This document shows positions 26,292-34,803 of a stretch of DNA of 64,000 bases, one piece after another. How positions within the stretch are numbered: position 1 is the first letter of the stretch; each line of letters opens with the position of its first letter. The translations under genes were made by a program, and so were the position numbers. The notes under the pieces were generated by a model that saw nothing but the letters and a program-made list of their open reading frames with translations, had not been told where the DNA came from and made no database searches. Source of the DNA: Rhodococcus sp. ABRD24 (lineage in GTDB: Bacteria > Actinomycetota > Actinomycetes > Mycobacteriales > Mycobacteriaceae); the NCBI RefSeq assembly GCF_004328705.1, contig NZ_CP035319.1:3782001-3846000 (forward strand), given 5' to 3'.

Positions 26292-27743
26292 CTATCGACG
26301 GTTGCTCATGGAGAAGCTGGCGGTTACGACGCCGAGCGCGGTGATGATCGCGACTCCGAAGGCCATGTAGCGCGCGGAGTCGAGCAGCGAGGCGCCGCCC
26401 ATGGTGACCAGGGTGCCGGTCAGTGCCGAGGTCACGGAGTAGGCGATCAGTTGCGTCGTGTTGAGCGCAGCCGCTGCCTTGTTGCCCTCGGCCTCGTCCG
26501 TGGTGCTGCGCAGGGCGGCCACACTCAGATGCGGGAAGGCGATGCCGATCCCGACGCCGGCGACGAACAGCACCACCGCCCACGCGATCACGAGAGCTGC
26601 GCCAGCGCCATCGGCCTGGAGCAGCCCGTACACGATCAGTCCGGCGGTGAGCAGTACCGGGCCGAGCCGGATCGCGATGGTCTGCGCGCGGAGCGACTCG
26701 AGGTTGACGCTGCACAGCTGCGAGAGGACCCAGCCGACCGACATTGCGGCGCCCAGCAGCCCGGCGACGAGCGGTGTGAGGCCACCGAGCTCCTGACCGA
26801 ACAGCGGAATGAAGGTCTCGGCCATCACACCGGCGCACAGCACCGCGACGGTGAGATACACCCACTTGAGCGGGTTCCCGCTCCGATAGGTCAACTGCGG
26901 CAGAACGGTTGTGGTGCTCCGTCGTTCGAACGTGACGAAGGCGAACAGCAGGAGTACGCCGACCAGGATGCTGGCGCCGGTCGCCCACCCGCGCGGCACG
27001 GTCGAACTGACACTGAATGCGGCCGCGGCCAGCGTCAACAGGATGAGCGAGACGAGAGGGACCGACGAGTCGTGCTGCCCGGCTCCCGCCTGCCTCGGCA
27101 GGGCGCGGTTCGCCATGACGGCCAGGACGAGCGCCGCCAGCAGTAGCAGCCCGTACGCCCATCGCCACAATCCGAGCTGGGCGAACAGTCCGCCCAGGGC
27201 AGGTCCGACGAGGGTACCGACGCCCCACATCGCCGAGATGAGACCCGCCGCGCGTGCCCAGAGCCGATCCGGAAGCGTGCTGCGGATGACGGCATAGCCG
27301 AGTCCGGCCACCAGGCCGCCGCCGAGGCCTTGGACGACACGTCCGAGGATGAGGATCTCCATCGAGGGGCTCAGGGCGTTGACCGTCGCGCCGGCACCGA
27401 ACACGAGGAACCCGAGGATGTAGGAACGGGCGGCCCCCAGGCTGCCCAGTATTCGGCTGACCAGCATCGATCCGATGACCGCGGCCATCAGGAACCCGGT
27501 GGCCACCCACGCGTAGTACTCGGCACCGCCGATGTCGGACACGATCGAGGGCATGAGGGCAGCCGTGAAGTAGAGGTTCATCGCGTACAGCGCGACACCA
27601 CCAGCGAGGATCGACACCGCCGCGAGGTGTGCCCGGGAGAAGAGCTCACCCCATCCTCCGCCCGTTTGCTGATGTGCCGCGGCGAGAATCAACTCTTCCC
27701 TTTTCGAATCGGAAGACGTTTGGGTCTCGATGGATTCGCTCAT
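26292..27743 (-). CDS. MFS efflux transporter
   Basis: About 483 aa. A soluble N-terminus of about 35 residues precedes 12-14 helices; GRVVQGLGGG and WGVGTLVGPALGG mark the drug-exporter branch. It is divergent from soxR and its promoter has the MerR-type geometry described at 27752-27782, so SoxR activation by redox-active compounds is the likely control. Confidence 0.9.
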   Translation of the reverse strand: MSESIETQTSSDSKREELILAAAHQQTGGGWGELFSRAHLAAVSILAGGVALYAMNLYFTAALMPSIVSDIGGAEYYAWVATGFLMAAVIGSMLVSRILGSLGAARSYILGFLVFGAGATVNALSPSMEILILGRVVQGLGGGLVAGLGYAVIRSTLPDRLWARAAGLISAMWGVGTLVGPALGGLFAQLGLWRWAYGLLLLAALVLAVMANRALPRQAGAGQHDSSVPLVSLILLTLAAAAFSVSSTVPRGWATGASILVGVLLLFAFVTFERRSTTTVLPQLTYRSGNPLKWVYLTVAVLCAGVMAETFIPLFGQELGGLTPLVAGLLGAAMSVGWVLSQLCSVNLESLRAQTIAIRLGPVLLTAGLIVYGLLQADGAGAALVIAWAVVLFVAGVGIGIAFPHLSVAALRSTTDEAEGNKAAAALNTTQLIAYSVTSALTGTLVTMGGASLLDSARYMAFGVAIITALGVVTASFSMSNRR

Positions 27744-27751
27744 GATGTGTT

Positions 27752-27782
27752 ACCTTAAAACTTCAAGTTGACTTGAAGTCAA
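27752..27782 (-). promoter_or_regulatory. SoxR-type promoter with 19-bp spacer and dyad
   Basis: On the minus strand, -35 TTGACT (27777-27782) and -10 TAAGGT (27752-27757) are 19 bp apart. The spacer contains the near-complete perfect dyad ACTTCAAGT-TG-ACTTGAAGT (27760-27779). Over-long 19-bp spacers with central dyads are the hallmark of MerR-family activation. The start point would fall at or next to the MFS ATG (27743), suggesting a leaderless mRNA. The same dyad covers the soxR upstream region. Confidence 0.88.
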
Positions 27783-27797
27783 GGAGACATTGACGAG

Positions 27798-28247
27798 ATG
27801 CGAACGCCAACGGATCTGCTGAGCGTGGGCGAGGTGGCCGCTAGGGTCGGTATCGCAACGTCCGCGGTGCGGTTCTATGAGGACCAGGGTTTGATCACCT
27901 CCGAGCGCACCGCCGGCAACCAGCGACGTTATCGTCGGCACGTCCTGCGTCGGCTGTCTCTGGTCCTGGTGGCCAAACGCCTCGGGATTCCGTTGTCTGA
28001 GGTGGCTGAGGTGTTCGCAACACTCCCCGCCGATCACATGCCCGGAAAGCGTGACTGGGACCGCATCTCCCGGCAGTGGGCCGCACACCTCGAGGCGCGC
28101 AGGCGTGAACTCGAACAACTCGAACGCGAGCTCAACGGCTGTATCGGCTGCGGGTGTCTGTCGCTCCGGCGGTGTCGGGTCCTCAACCCCGGCGACGCCC
28201 TCGGAATCGAGGGTCCCGGTCCGCGATTGCTGCCGCACGAGGACTGA
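27798..28247 (+). CDS. soxR: Redox-sensitive MerR regulator SoxR
   Basis: 149 aa. The winged helix (residues 8-75: LLSVGEVAARVGIATSAVRFYEDQG) is followed by a dimerisation coil. The [2Fe-2S] cluster ligands are C115, C118, C120 and C126 (C-x2-C-x-C-x5-C, spacing as in E. coli SoxR). It activates genes on oxidation by redox-cycling drugs. The divergent MFS exporter is the evident target. Confidence 0.95.
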   Translation: MRTPTDLLSVGEVAARVGIATSAVRFYEDQGLITSERTAGNQRRYRRHVLRRLSLVLVAKRLGIPLSEVAEVFATLPADHMPGKRDWDRISRQWAAHLEARRRELEQLERELNGCIGCGCLSLRRCRVLNPGDALGIEGPGPRLLPHED

Positions 28248-28438
28248 GCGGGGCGAGTTCCGGCACCGATTGAGCGGCCGACGTCCCCGCCGCTCGTCTT
28301 GGCGAGATGACCGTTCGGCGCATGCGACAACTGCTCGGCGTGTGACTGGCGCCACACCCTTCTCCTGTGATCTGGCTCTCACTAACGTCGCTGTGTACGC
28401 CCCGCGACGTCCGTCGCCCGCCATCCCAGGAGTCCGCC

Positions 28439-28801
28439 ATGACCACCACCGACCTCGGCTCGGGAGCGCCGCCGCAGCGGCCCGACCCCGACGCGCAGGC
28501 ATTCCTCGAGATGCAGGCGAGCCCGGAGTTTCAGGAACTTCGACACCGACTGCGCCGCTTCGTCTTTCCGATGACCGCGTTCTTCCTCGCGTGGTACTTC
28601 GTCTACGTCCTGCTCGCGACATATGCGTCGGACTTCATGGCCACCAGAGTCTTCGGCAATGTCAATCTGGGCATCGTGCTCGGTCTAGGGCAGTTCGTGA
28701 CGACGTTCGTCATCACGGCCCTGTACGTGAAGTTCGCGAACCGGGAACTCGATCCCCGCTCGTCCGCGATCCGTGAGGAACTGGAAGGTCCGGCACAGTG
28801 A
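28439..28801 (+). CDS. DUF485 membrane protein
   Basis: 120 aa, two membrane helices (FPMTAFFLAWYFVYVLLATYAS and the following FVTTFVITALYVKFANRELD). DUF485 proteins accompany acetate/monocarboxylate symporters (MctB with MctC in Corynebacterium, YjcH with ActP in E. coli). The start is the ATG at 28439. The stop overlaps the symporter GTG (GTGA at 28798-28801). Confidence 0.9.
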   Translation: MTTTDLGSGAPPQRPDPDAQAFLEMQASPEFQELRHRLRRFVFPMTAFFLAWYFVYVLLATYASDFMATRVFGNVNLGIVLGLGQFVTTFVITALYVKFANRELDPRSSAIREELEGPAQ

Positions 28802-30453
28802 TCACACTTCTCGCCCAGGCCGTAACGCCCGCAGCACCTTCCGCCGATGTGGGCAACCCACTGTTCAACATTGCGATCTTCGTGGCCTTCGTGGTCGGGA
28901 CCATGACCCTGGTGATCCGGGCCAGTCGCACCACCAAGAAAGCGTCCGACTTCTACACCGGTGGCGGCCAATTCTCCGGCCCGCAGAATGGATTCGCGAT
29001 AGCTGGCGACTACCTGTCGGCGGCGTCGTTCCTCGGCATCGCGGGCGCGATCGCGGTGTACGGCTACGACGGCTTCCTGTACTCCATCGGATTCCTCGTC
29101 GCGTGGCTCGTTGCACTGCTTCTCGTGGCCGAACTACTGCGCAACACCGGCCGATTCACGATGGCGGATGTGCTCAGCTTCCGGCTCAAACAACGTCCCG
29201 TGCGAATGGCAGCGGCGCTGTCGACCCTCGTCGTCTCGTTGTTCTACCTGCTCGCGCAGATGGCCGGTGCGGGCGGACTGGTGGCATTGCTGTTGAACAT
29301 CAAGGACTTTGCGGGCCAGGCAATTGTCGTCGCGGTCGTGGGCGTCCTGATGATCGTCTACGTGCTGATCGGCGGGATGAAGGGCACCACCTACGTGCAG
29401 ATGGTCAAGGCCGTGCTGCTCATCGCCGGTGCTGGAATCATGTTCGTGCTAGTGCTGTTCGCCGTGAAGGGCAACTTCTCGCAGCTGCTCGCCGACGCGC
29501 AGAACATGGTCAACGGCTCGGCCAACGACGCTGTCGCCGGGCGCGACGTGCTGGCGCCGGGCGCCAAGTACGGCATCAGCGACGTGTCGCGACTGGACTT
29601 CCTGTCCCTCGGCATCGCGCTGGTCCTCGGCACCGCCGGTCTGCCGCACGTGCTGATGCGCTTCTACACGGTGCCGACCGCGAAGGAGGCCCGCCGCTCG
29701 GTGACGTGGGCGATCGGCCTGATCGGCGCCTTCTACCTGTTCACTCTCGTCCTCGGCTACGGCGCCGCGAAGATGGTGGGCCCGGACAAGATCCTGGCCG
29801 CTCCCGGCAAGGAGAACTCGGCGGCGCCGCTGCTCGCGTTCGAGCTCGGCGGCACGATCTTCCTGGGCATCATTTCCGCGGTTGCGTTCGCGACGATCCT
29901 CGCCGTCGTCGCCGGCCTGGCGATCACCGCGTCGGCGTCGTTCGCCCATGACATCTATGCGAGTGTCATCAAGCGCGGTAACGCGTCGGAGGAGGAGCAG
30001 GTTCGGGTCTCCCGGATCACCGTGGTCGTGATCGGTCTCGTCGCGATCGTCCTCGGCATCCTCGCCATGGGGCAGAACATCGCGTTCCTCGTTGCTCTGG
30101 CCTTCGCGGTCGCCGCATCCGCGAACCTGCCGACCTTGCTCTACTCGCTGTTCTGGAAGAAGTTCAACACCACCGGCGCGCTGTTCAGCATCTACGGCGG
30201 GCTCCTCAGCTGCCTCGTGCTGATCGTGTTCTCGCCGGCGGTGTCCGGGGCGAAGACCTCGATGTTCCCCAGCGTCGACTTCGCGTGGTTCCCGCTGGCC
30301 AACCCAGGAATCGTCTCGATCCCGCTCGCATTCGTCCTCGGGATTGCCGGTACCTGGGTGGGCCGAAACATGCCGGAGGATCCCGTCAAGCAGGCCGAGA
30401 TGGAGGTTCGCTCGCTCACCGGTGTGGGTGTGGAGAAGGCTGTCGCTCACTAG
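28798..30453 (+). CDS. Cation/monocarboxylate symporter (ActP/MctC type)
   Basis: About 551 aa, 13 helices. GDYLSAASFLGIAGAIAVYG, GGMKGTTYVQMVKAVLLIAG and GTAGLPHVLMRFYTVP are the ActP/MctC signatures. Substrates of the group are acetate, propionate and pyruvate. The GTG start overlaps the DUF485 stop. This is the second such module in the window; unlike the copy at 24502 it has no adjacent sensor kinase. Confidence 0.92.
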   Translation: MITLLAQAVTPAAPSADVGNPLFNIAIFVAFVVGTMTLVIRASRTTKKASDFYTGGGQFSGPQNGFAIAGDYLSAASFLGIAGAIAVYGYDGFLYSIGFLVAWLVALLLVAELLRNTGRFTMADVLSFRLKQRPVRMAAALSTLVVSLFYLLAQMAGAGGLVALLLNIKDFAGQAIVVAVVGVLMIVYVLIGGMKGTTYVQMVKAVLLIAGAGIMFVLVLFAVKGNFSQLLADAQNMVNGSANDAVAGRDVLAPGAKYGISDVSRLDFLSLGIALVLGTAGLPHVLMRFYTVPTAKEARRSVTWAIGLIGAFYLFTLVLGYGAAKMVGPDKILAAPGKENSAAPLLAFELGGTIFLGIISAVAFATILAVVAGLAITASASFAHDIYASVIKRGNASEEEQVRVSRITVVVIGLVAIVLGILAMGQNIAFLVALAFAVAASANLPTLLYSLFWKKFNTTGALFSIYGGLLSCLVLIVFSPAVSGAKTSMFPSVDFAWFPLANPGIVSIPLAFVLGIAGTWVGRNMPEDPVKQAEMEVRSLTGVGVEKAVAH

Positions 30454-30462
30454 TCTGGGGGC

Positions 30463-30519
30463 TTCGCCCTTGTGCGCGCTTCGTGTCCCCAGAGAGACAC
30501 GAAGCGCGCACAAGGCGAA
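30463..30519 (+). terminator. Long hairpin terminator after symporter
   Basis: Perfect 19-bp arms (CTTGTGCGCGCTTCGTGTC and its complement) extended by five more pairs past a one-base bulge, loop 30488-30495. It starts ten bases after the symporter stop. No T tract follows on the plus strand, so it may act as a two-way terminator or an RNA-stabilising element. Confidence 0.8.
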
Positions 30520-30550
30520 TATGGACTTTTCGATTGGTTACCATTCGTCA

Positions 30551-30982
30551 ATGGCGAAGCTGAGGGTGTCTGTCGACGTGCCGATGAGTCCGGAGGACGC
30601 GTGGAGCAGGGCGTCGGATCTCGATGAGTTCGAGCAGTGGCTCAGCATCCACGAGGGATGGCGCAGTGAGCTTCCTGCCGAGCTCGGTGCGGGTACCACC
30701 ATCGTTTCCGTCGTTTCGGTCAAGGGGCTGCGCAACCGTGTGCAGTGGACTCTCGAGCAGTTCGACCCGCCCCGCAGCCTGGTGCTCAAGGGTGACGGCA
30801 AGGGCGGGGTGAAGCTCGGTCTCGTGCTGAGCGTCGAGCCCGTGACGGTGGGAGCCAGCGTTGCGCTCGACATCGATCTGGGCGGCGCACCGCTGTTCGG
30901 TCCCATCGGGTCAGGAGTGGCGAGGGCACTGCGCGGTGACATCGAGGGATCGCTGCAGAGGTTTGTCACCCTGTACAGCTGA
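30551..30982 (+). CDS. SRPBCC protein, Rv0910-type (putative toxin)
   Basis: 143 aa, polyketide cyclase/START-like fold. Alignable from memory to Rv0910 along its length: MAKLRVSVDVPMSPEDAW, DEFEQWLSIHEGWRS, GDGKGGVKL, FGPIGSGVARALRGDIEGSL. Rv0910 is described as the toxin of the Rv0909-Rv0910 pair; its activity is unclear. The ATG at 30551 is chosen over an ORF that starts inside the symporter gene. The Rv0909-like partner lies 11.4 kb away at 18934. Confidence 0.8.
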   Translation: MAKLRVSVDVPMSPEDAWSRASDLDEFEQWLSIHEGWRSELPAELGAGTTIVSVVSVKGLRNRVQWTLEQFDPPRSLVLKGDGKGGVKLGLVLSVEPVTVGASVALDIDLGGAPLFGPIGSGVARALRGDIEGSLQRFVTLYS

Positions 30983-31033
30983 CAGCTCGACATCGCCGGC
31001 AGCGGCGAACTACAGGGGAGAGGTTGCCAATCC

Positions 31034-32668
31034 ATGGCTGGTCGTCACAGTGCACCGCGCGCGAAATCCGCGTCCAAGTCTCCCGCCGCCATGTACGGTG
31101 CGATGGCTCTCGCGGCGTTGGTCGTCGTGGGGGCGGGCGGCTACTACGCCGTCGACCGCTTCGTCAGCAGCGGCTGTGATTCGGTGACCGAGTACGTGGT
31201 GGCCGCGGACCCGTCGATCGCACCGGCGCTCACCGAGGTGACTTCTGCGGCGTCCGCCGAGGACCTCGGCTGCCGCAGCTACCGCATCGAGGCGGCGTCC
31301 GGCATGGAATCGCTCGGGTCACCCGGCCAGCAGGCGGGCCCCGACCTGTGGGTCCCGGATTCTTCGCAGTGGGTCGCGAAGGCGAGCAGCGGCACCGGCA
31401 CACTGTTCGACGTGGCCGCCCAGTCGATCGCGTCGACCCCGGTGGTGATCGCGGCCCGTGAGGGCGATATGCCGTTCTTTGCGACGTGGCTCACCGCCCT
31501 GCAGCTGTCCGGTCTGCGGATCGGCGATCCGCTCACCAGCAGCGTGTCGGGTGCGCCCATCGTCGGTGCCCTGTCGGAGGCCGCCGCCGGCACCATCGCC
31601 GCCGACGCGGTGCCCGGCGCGCTGGTTCCTCTCGCTCAGGCGCAGGCCGCCAACATGCACCAGACCGACCCGTCCGCGCGGCTCGCGGCCGTCGCGTCCG
31701 ACGGGGGGATCGCAATCGCCACGGAGCAGCAGGTGGTGGGGCAGAACGAGGGCGACTCGGCGGCGAGGTTGGAGACGACCGCCCCGAACTCGGGTGCTGT
31801 GTTCCTCGACTATCCGGTCGTGGCCACCGCGACGGGCGCCGAGCACGACGACGCACGCGAGGCCGGTGTCGCGCTGGCCGAGGTGATGGGATCCGAGTCT
31901 GGCCGGAATATACTGGCGCAGCGTGGATTCCGTGGTCCGGACAAGGATCCTCTCGACGCCGGGCGCGGGGTCGGTGACATCACGGTCCTGACCGTATCCG
32001 ATCCCGCCGAGACGGCCCGGGTGTTGAAGCGTTATGCGGTGCTGGCACTTCCGTCGCGCGCACTGGTCGTGGAGGATGTCTCGGGTTCGATGGCCGAGCA
32101 GGCCGGCCCCGAGACGCGGATCGCGTTGACAGTCCAGGCCAGCGAGACCGGCGCCAGGCTGTTCCCGGGCAACGCCCAGTTGGGGCTCTGGGCGTTTTCG
32201 ATCGGGCTCGGCGGCAACGGACAGGACTACAGGGAACTCGCGCCCATCCGGCGCCTGGACGAGACGGTCGACGGGGTCAGCCATCGCCAGCGGTTGACCG
32301 ATGCCGTCCGGACCCTGCCGACGGTTGTCAAGGGCGGAACCGGCCTCTACGACACGACACTCGCCGCGTTCCGGAAGGTCAAGGATGGATACGACCCGGC
32401 CGCGATCAACAGCGTCATCCTGCTTACCGACGGGGCCAACGAGGATCCGTCCACCATCTCGCTCGACGAACTGCTCGCGACGCTCAAACGGGAGCAGGAT
32501 CCCGCCCGTCCGGTCATCATCGTCACGATCGGCATCACCGAGGACGCTGATGCGGCTGTCCTGCAGAAGATCTCGGCCGCCACCGGCGGCACCAGCCACA
32601 TCGCACGCACGCCCGCCGAGATTTCCGGCGTGTTCGTCGACGCGATGCGCAGTCGCGCTGCGGGCTGA
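31034..32668 (+). CDS. Membrane-anchored substrate-binding/VWA protein
   Basis: About 544 aa. One N-terminal membrane helix (about 20-45), an extracytoplasmic domain of the bacterial solute-binding type (about 50-330), and a VWA domain with the MIDAS motif EDVSGSM near residue 348 and LLTDGAN later. Similar two-part proteins are common in Corynebacteriales and assumed to act in envelope assembly or metal-dependent adhesion. It follows the Rv0910-like gene by 51 bp in the same direction. Confidence 0.85.
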   Translation: MAGRHSAPRAKSASKSPAAMYGAMALAALVVVGAGGYYAVDRFVSSGCDSVTEYVVAADPSIAPALTEVTSAASAEDLGCRSYRIEAASGMESLGSPGQQAGPDLWVPDSSQWVAKASSGTGTLFDVAAQSIASTPVVIAAREGDMPFFATWLTALQLSGLRIGDPLTSSVSGAPIVGALSEAAAGTIAADAVPGALVPLAQAQAANMHQTDPSARLAAVASDGGIAIATEQQVVGQNEGDSAARLETTAPNSGAVFLDYPVVATATGAEHDDAREAGVALAEVMGSESGRNILAQRGFRGPDKDPLDAGRGVGDITVLTVSDPAETARVLKRYAVLALPSRALVVEDVSGSMAEQAGPETRIALTVQASETGARLFPGNAQLGLWAFSIGLGGNGQDYRELAPIRRLDETVDGVSHRQRLTDAVRTLPTVVKGGTGLYDTTLAAFRKVKDGYDPAAINSVILLTDGANEDPSTISLDELLATLKREQDPARPVIIVTIGITEDADAAVLQKISAATGGTSHIARTPAEISGVFVDAMRSRAAG

Positions 32669-32835
32669 TCCCACCCGTCGCTACGTCAGCGCAGTGCTGC
32701 GCCCGTTGCGGCGCGCACGTGCTCCTCGGTGACTCCGGGCGCGCACTCACGCAGCGCCAAATCTGCTGCCCGCCCGAGGGAGCGTCGCCGCCCAGGATGC
32801 CGATGGCTGGGATCCGGCCGGTGACCTCGGATACC

Positions 32836-33201
32836 GAGGAGGGTGAAACGATGATCCGCGGACGCCGCAAGGACGTCATCATCATCTCTTCACGCAACCT
32901 GTATCTGACCGATATCGAACGGGCCACCGAACGCGTCGCGGCGTCCGCGCCGGCAACGCCATTCGGTTACTTTCGCCGCAGGCAGCCCCGGCGAAGGACT
33001 CGCCGTGCTCGCCGAATCCGCCCACCACAACGACGAGGCCATCACCCTGCAACTGCGACGCGCCATCAGAACAGCGGTCTTCAAAGCCGTGGGTATCCCT
33101 CCCCGGACGGTGACCGTTCTTGCGCCCGGAACCCTCCCCAAACCATCTCCGGCAAACTGCGCCGATCCAGCGCCCGCGCACTCCTTGCAACGAAGCATGG
33201 A
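32836..33201 (+). pseudogene. Fatty-acyl-AMP ligase (FadD/FAAL), C-terminal remnant
   Basis: GRRKDVIIISSRNLYLTDIE (first frame), then AAGSPGEGLAVLAES and VGIPPRTVTVLAPGTLP (second frame), then SGKLRRSSARALLATKHG (first frame again) spell out the C-terminal subdomain of a fatty-acyl-AMP ligase across two frameshifts. The N-terminal 400-500 residues are missing. The remnant ends where the first promoter-like repeat of the tail locus begins. Confidence 0.85.
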
Positions 33202-33236
33202 ACCGACACGCGGAGCGGGCCACAAGGAAATGGTTG

Positions 33237-33292
33237 TTTACCTGCACTGTTCAACTTCTGGACTGAATCAGACGCAGTCGCGGGCCTAGGCT
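33237..33292 (+). promoter_or_regulatory. P element 1 (promoter-like repeat, diverged)
   Basis: TTTACCTGCACTGTT at the upstream end and TAGGCT at 33287-33292, exactly 42 bp after ACCTG, as in P2-P4. The GTCAC box present in the other copies is not kept (GACGC at the same position). No plus-strand gene is evident downstream, so it may be a relic of a lost module or simply the left border of the locus. Confidence 0.75.
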
Positions 33293-33364
33293 GCGAGTCG
33301 TCGGTGATCGACCCGGAGAGAGGTTGATCGGTTTGTGGTCGCAAGTGCCGCACTGTGCGTCGAG

Positions 33365-33790
33365 TCACGCCGATCGTTGCTCCGCACGGCGGCACGCTGT
33401 GCACATTCCGCCCCCTTCATGGATGACGTGGCCGACCAGCTTGCGACGACGCGTGGTCATAGGCTTGCGGCAGTTCCGGCAATGGGTGGGGCGCGCCGTC
33501 GGCGCTTGCGTGAGTTGCTTGATTACGCGGCGGAGCGCTTTCTCGGTCAGGGCATCGCCGCGGCAGACGATTCCTGCCATCACCACGCCGTCGGCGACGC
33601 GAGGCTCTTCTTCCCCAAAGCAAGTCCCGGCGGTCAAAGCTGAACGCGCGCAAGCCAGGAAGGTGTCGCGCGGACATCTGTCCGAACAAAGCGCCTTTGC
33701 CGCGATGGTTGCCGGCAGCACCTGCCAGCCGCTCGTGTCCTTGGGCCTCAGGAATCCAGGTAGTCCGAGGCAAGGTGGTTGTTCGTTCAC
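33365..33790 (-). CDS. Phage-type zinc-ribbon regulatory protein
   Basis: About 141 aa. The C-terminal third holds CRNCRKPM and, after a basic stretch, CTACRRA: two CxxC pairs typical of small actinophage DNA-binding or regulatory proteins. Nothing else is recognisable. Transcribed leftward like the XRE gene next to it, with the inverted repeat 33801-33823 directly upstream. Function inferred only from motif and context. Confidence 0.6.
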   Translation of the reverse strand: MNEQPPCLGLPGFLRPKDTSGWQVLPATIAAKALCSDRCPRDTFLACARSALTAGTCFGEEEPRVADGVVMAGIVCRGDALTEKALRRVIKQLTQAPTARPTHCRNCRKPMTTRRRKLVGHVIHEGGGMCTACRRAEQRSA

Positions 33791-33800
33791 AGCGTTAGGC

Positions 33801-33823
33801 TACAACAAGAATTGTATGTTGTA
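33801..33823. promoter_or_regulatory. Inverted repeat TACAACA-N9-TGTTGTA
   Basis: Perfect 7-bp arms immediately upstream of the zinc-ribbon gene and downstream of the XRE gene. The size suits an XRE/CI-type operator. Confidence 0.6.
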
Positions 33824-33854
33824 TGCAAAAGCCATTGCAGTCAATGTAGGAAAT

Positions 33855-34235
33855 TCAGCGCGCTCTGAGGCCGGCGACGAATGCGGCGACCCTACCCAGG
33901 TCCTCATCCGACAATCCCGTCAAGTCAAGGAGGGGCTGCGGACGCGACGTGGATGGGGTGCCGGTCGCGGGCTTGTTCAATCCCGTCTTGCGGAGCAAGG
34001 GAACAGGATCCATCCCCACGGCCTCGGCCATGGCCTGGAGCGTACGCGCCGTGGTTCGGGCGTCGACCCTATTCTCACCTTTGTACTGGGTGCCCAATTC
34101 GACCTGCGCCCAGAGGCTGACGCTGACCCCGGCTGCTCGTGCTGCGGCATCACGGGACAGGCCCTTGGCTTGCCTCGCGCTACGGATCGCCTCGCTGACC
34201 TCCCTGGGCACCGGGGCGCTTTGACGGCTATTCAT
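33855..34235 (-). CDS. XRE family helix-turn-helix regulator
   Basis: 126 aa. The HTH_3 domain (about 12-75) reads IRSARQAKGLSRDAAARAAGVS, then WAQVELG. The C-terminal 40 residues are proline-rich and end in a leucine-rich helix. It resembles a prophage repressor without a LexA-type protease domain. Placed at the left side of the tail locus, with an ImmA-like gene 1.3 kb away, it is the best candidate for the locus repressor. Confidence 0.8.
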   Translation of the reverse strand: MNSRQSAPVPREVSEAIRSARQAKGLSRDAAARAAGVSVSLWAQVELGTQYKGENRVDARTTARTLQAMAEAVGMDPVPLLRKTGLNKPATGTPSTSRPQPLLDLTGLSDEDLGRVAAFVAGLRAR

Positions 34236-34520
34236 GCCGTGATTCTATATCATTACCAACAATTACACACACCTGATACATCATCAACGATGTGCGTTCA
34301 GATGCCTGGTTCGAAGAGTAATTGCCTGGTAGAGAGGATGATTGCTTGAAATTTGGTCCGGTTTGCCCGCCTCGGGGCGCGATTCTCAATACAGAGATAC
34401 ATGTAGGGATGTAATCTGAGTTCTGCGTCGCGTCCCGCGACGGCGCTGTCGCGAGGGTTGGTGCCCGTCCCAGGTGCATCGGTGGTCCCCGACTTGCGCT
34501 GTGTATCCGGAAGGAATCTC

Positions 34521-34790
34521 ATGTCGAATGACCCTGTCCAGCTGCCTCCTCCGCAGACCCGTGCCCGTGAACGCGAGAATCGGCAGTTTGCCGAAGAGTT
34601 GCGCAGTAGCCCTGGGCGGTGGGCCTTGTATCCGTGGCCGACGCGATACCCGCACTCCACCAAACATCGTCTCCGCACTGGAATGGCGGCCGCGTTCGGT
34701 TCGGGCTTCGAGTCAGAGGTGCGCGCAGGAGTCGTGTATGTCCGATACAACCCGCAGCAACCCGCGGCGGCGCTGGATCTGTCCGCGTAG
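34521..34790 (+). CDS. Small hypothetical protein, phage-like
   Basis: 89 aa (MSNDPVQLPPPQTRARERE at the start; a basic middle; VYVRYNP near the end). No domain is recognised. GGAAGGAAT lies seven bases before the ATG. It runs 13 bp ahead of the next gene in one transcript, divergent from the XRE regulator, a place often occupied by early phage genes. Confidence 0.6.
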   Translation: MSNDPVQLPPPQTRARERENRQFAEELRSSPGRWALYPWPTRYPHSTKHRLRTGMAAAFGSGFESEVRAGVVYVRYNPQQPAAALDLSA

Positions 34791-34803
34791 TCAGGAAGGT
34801 CAT

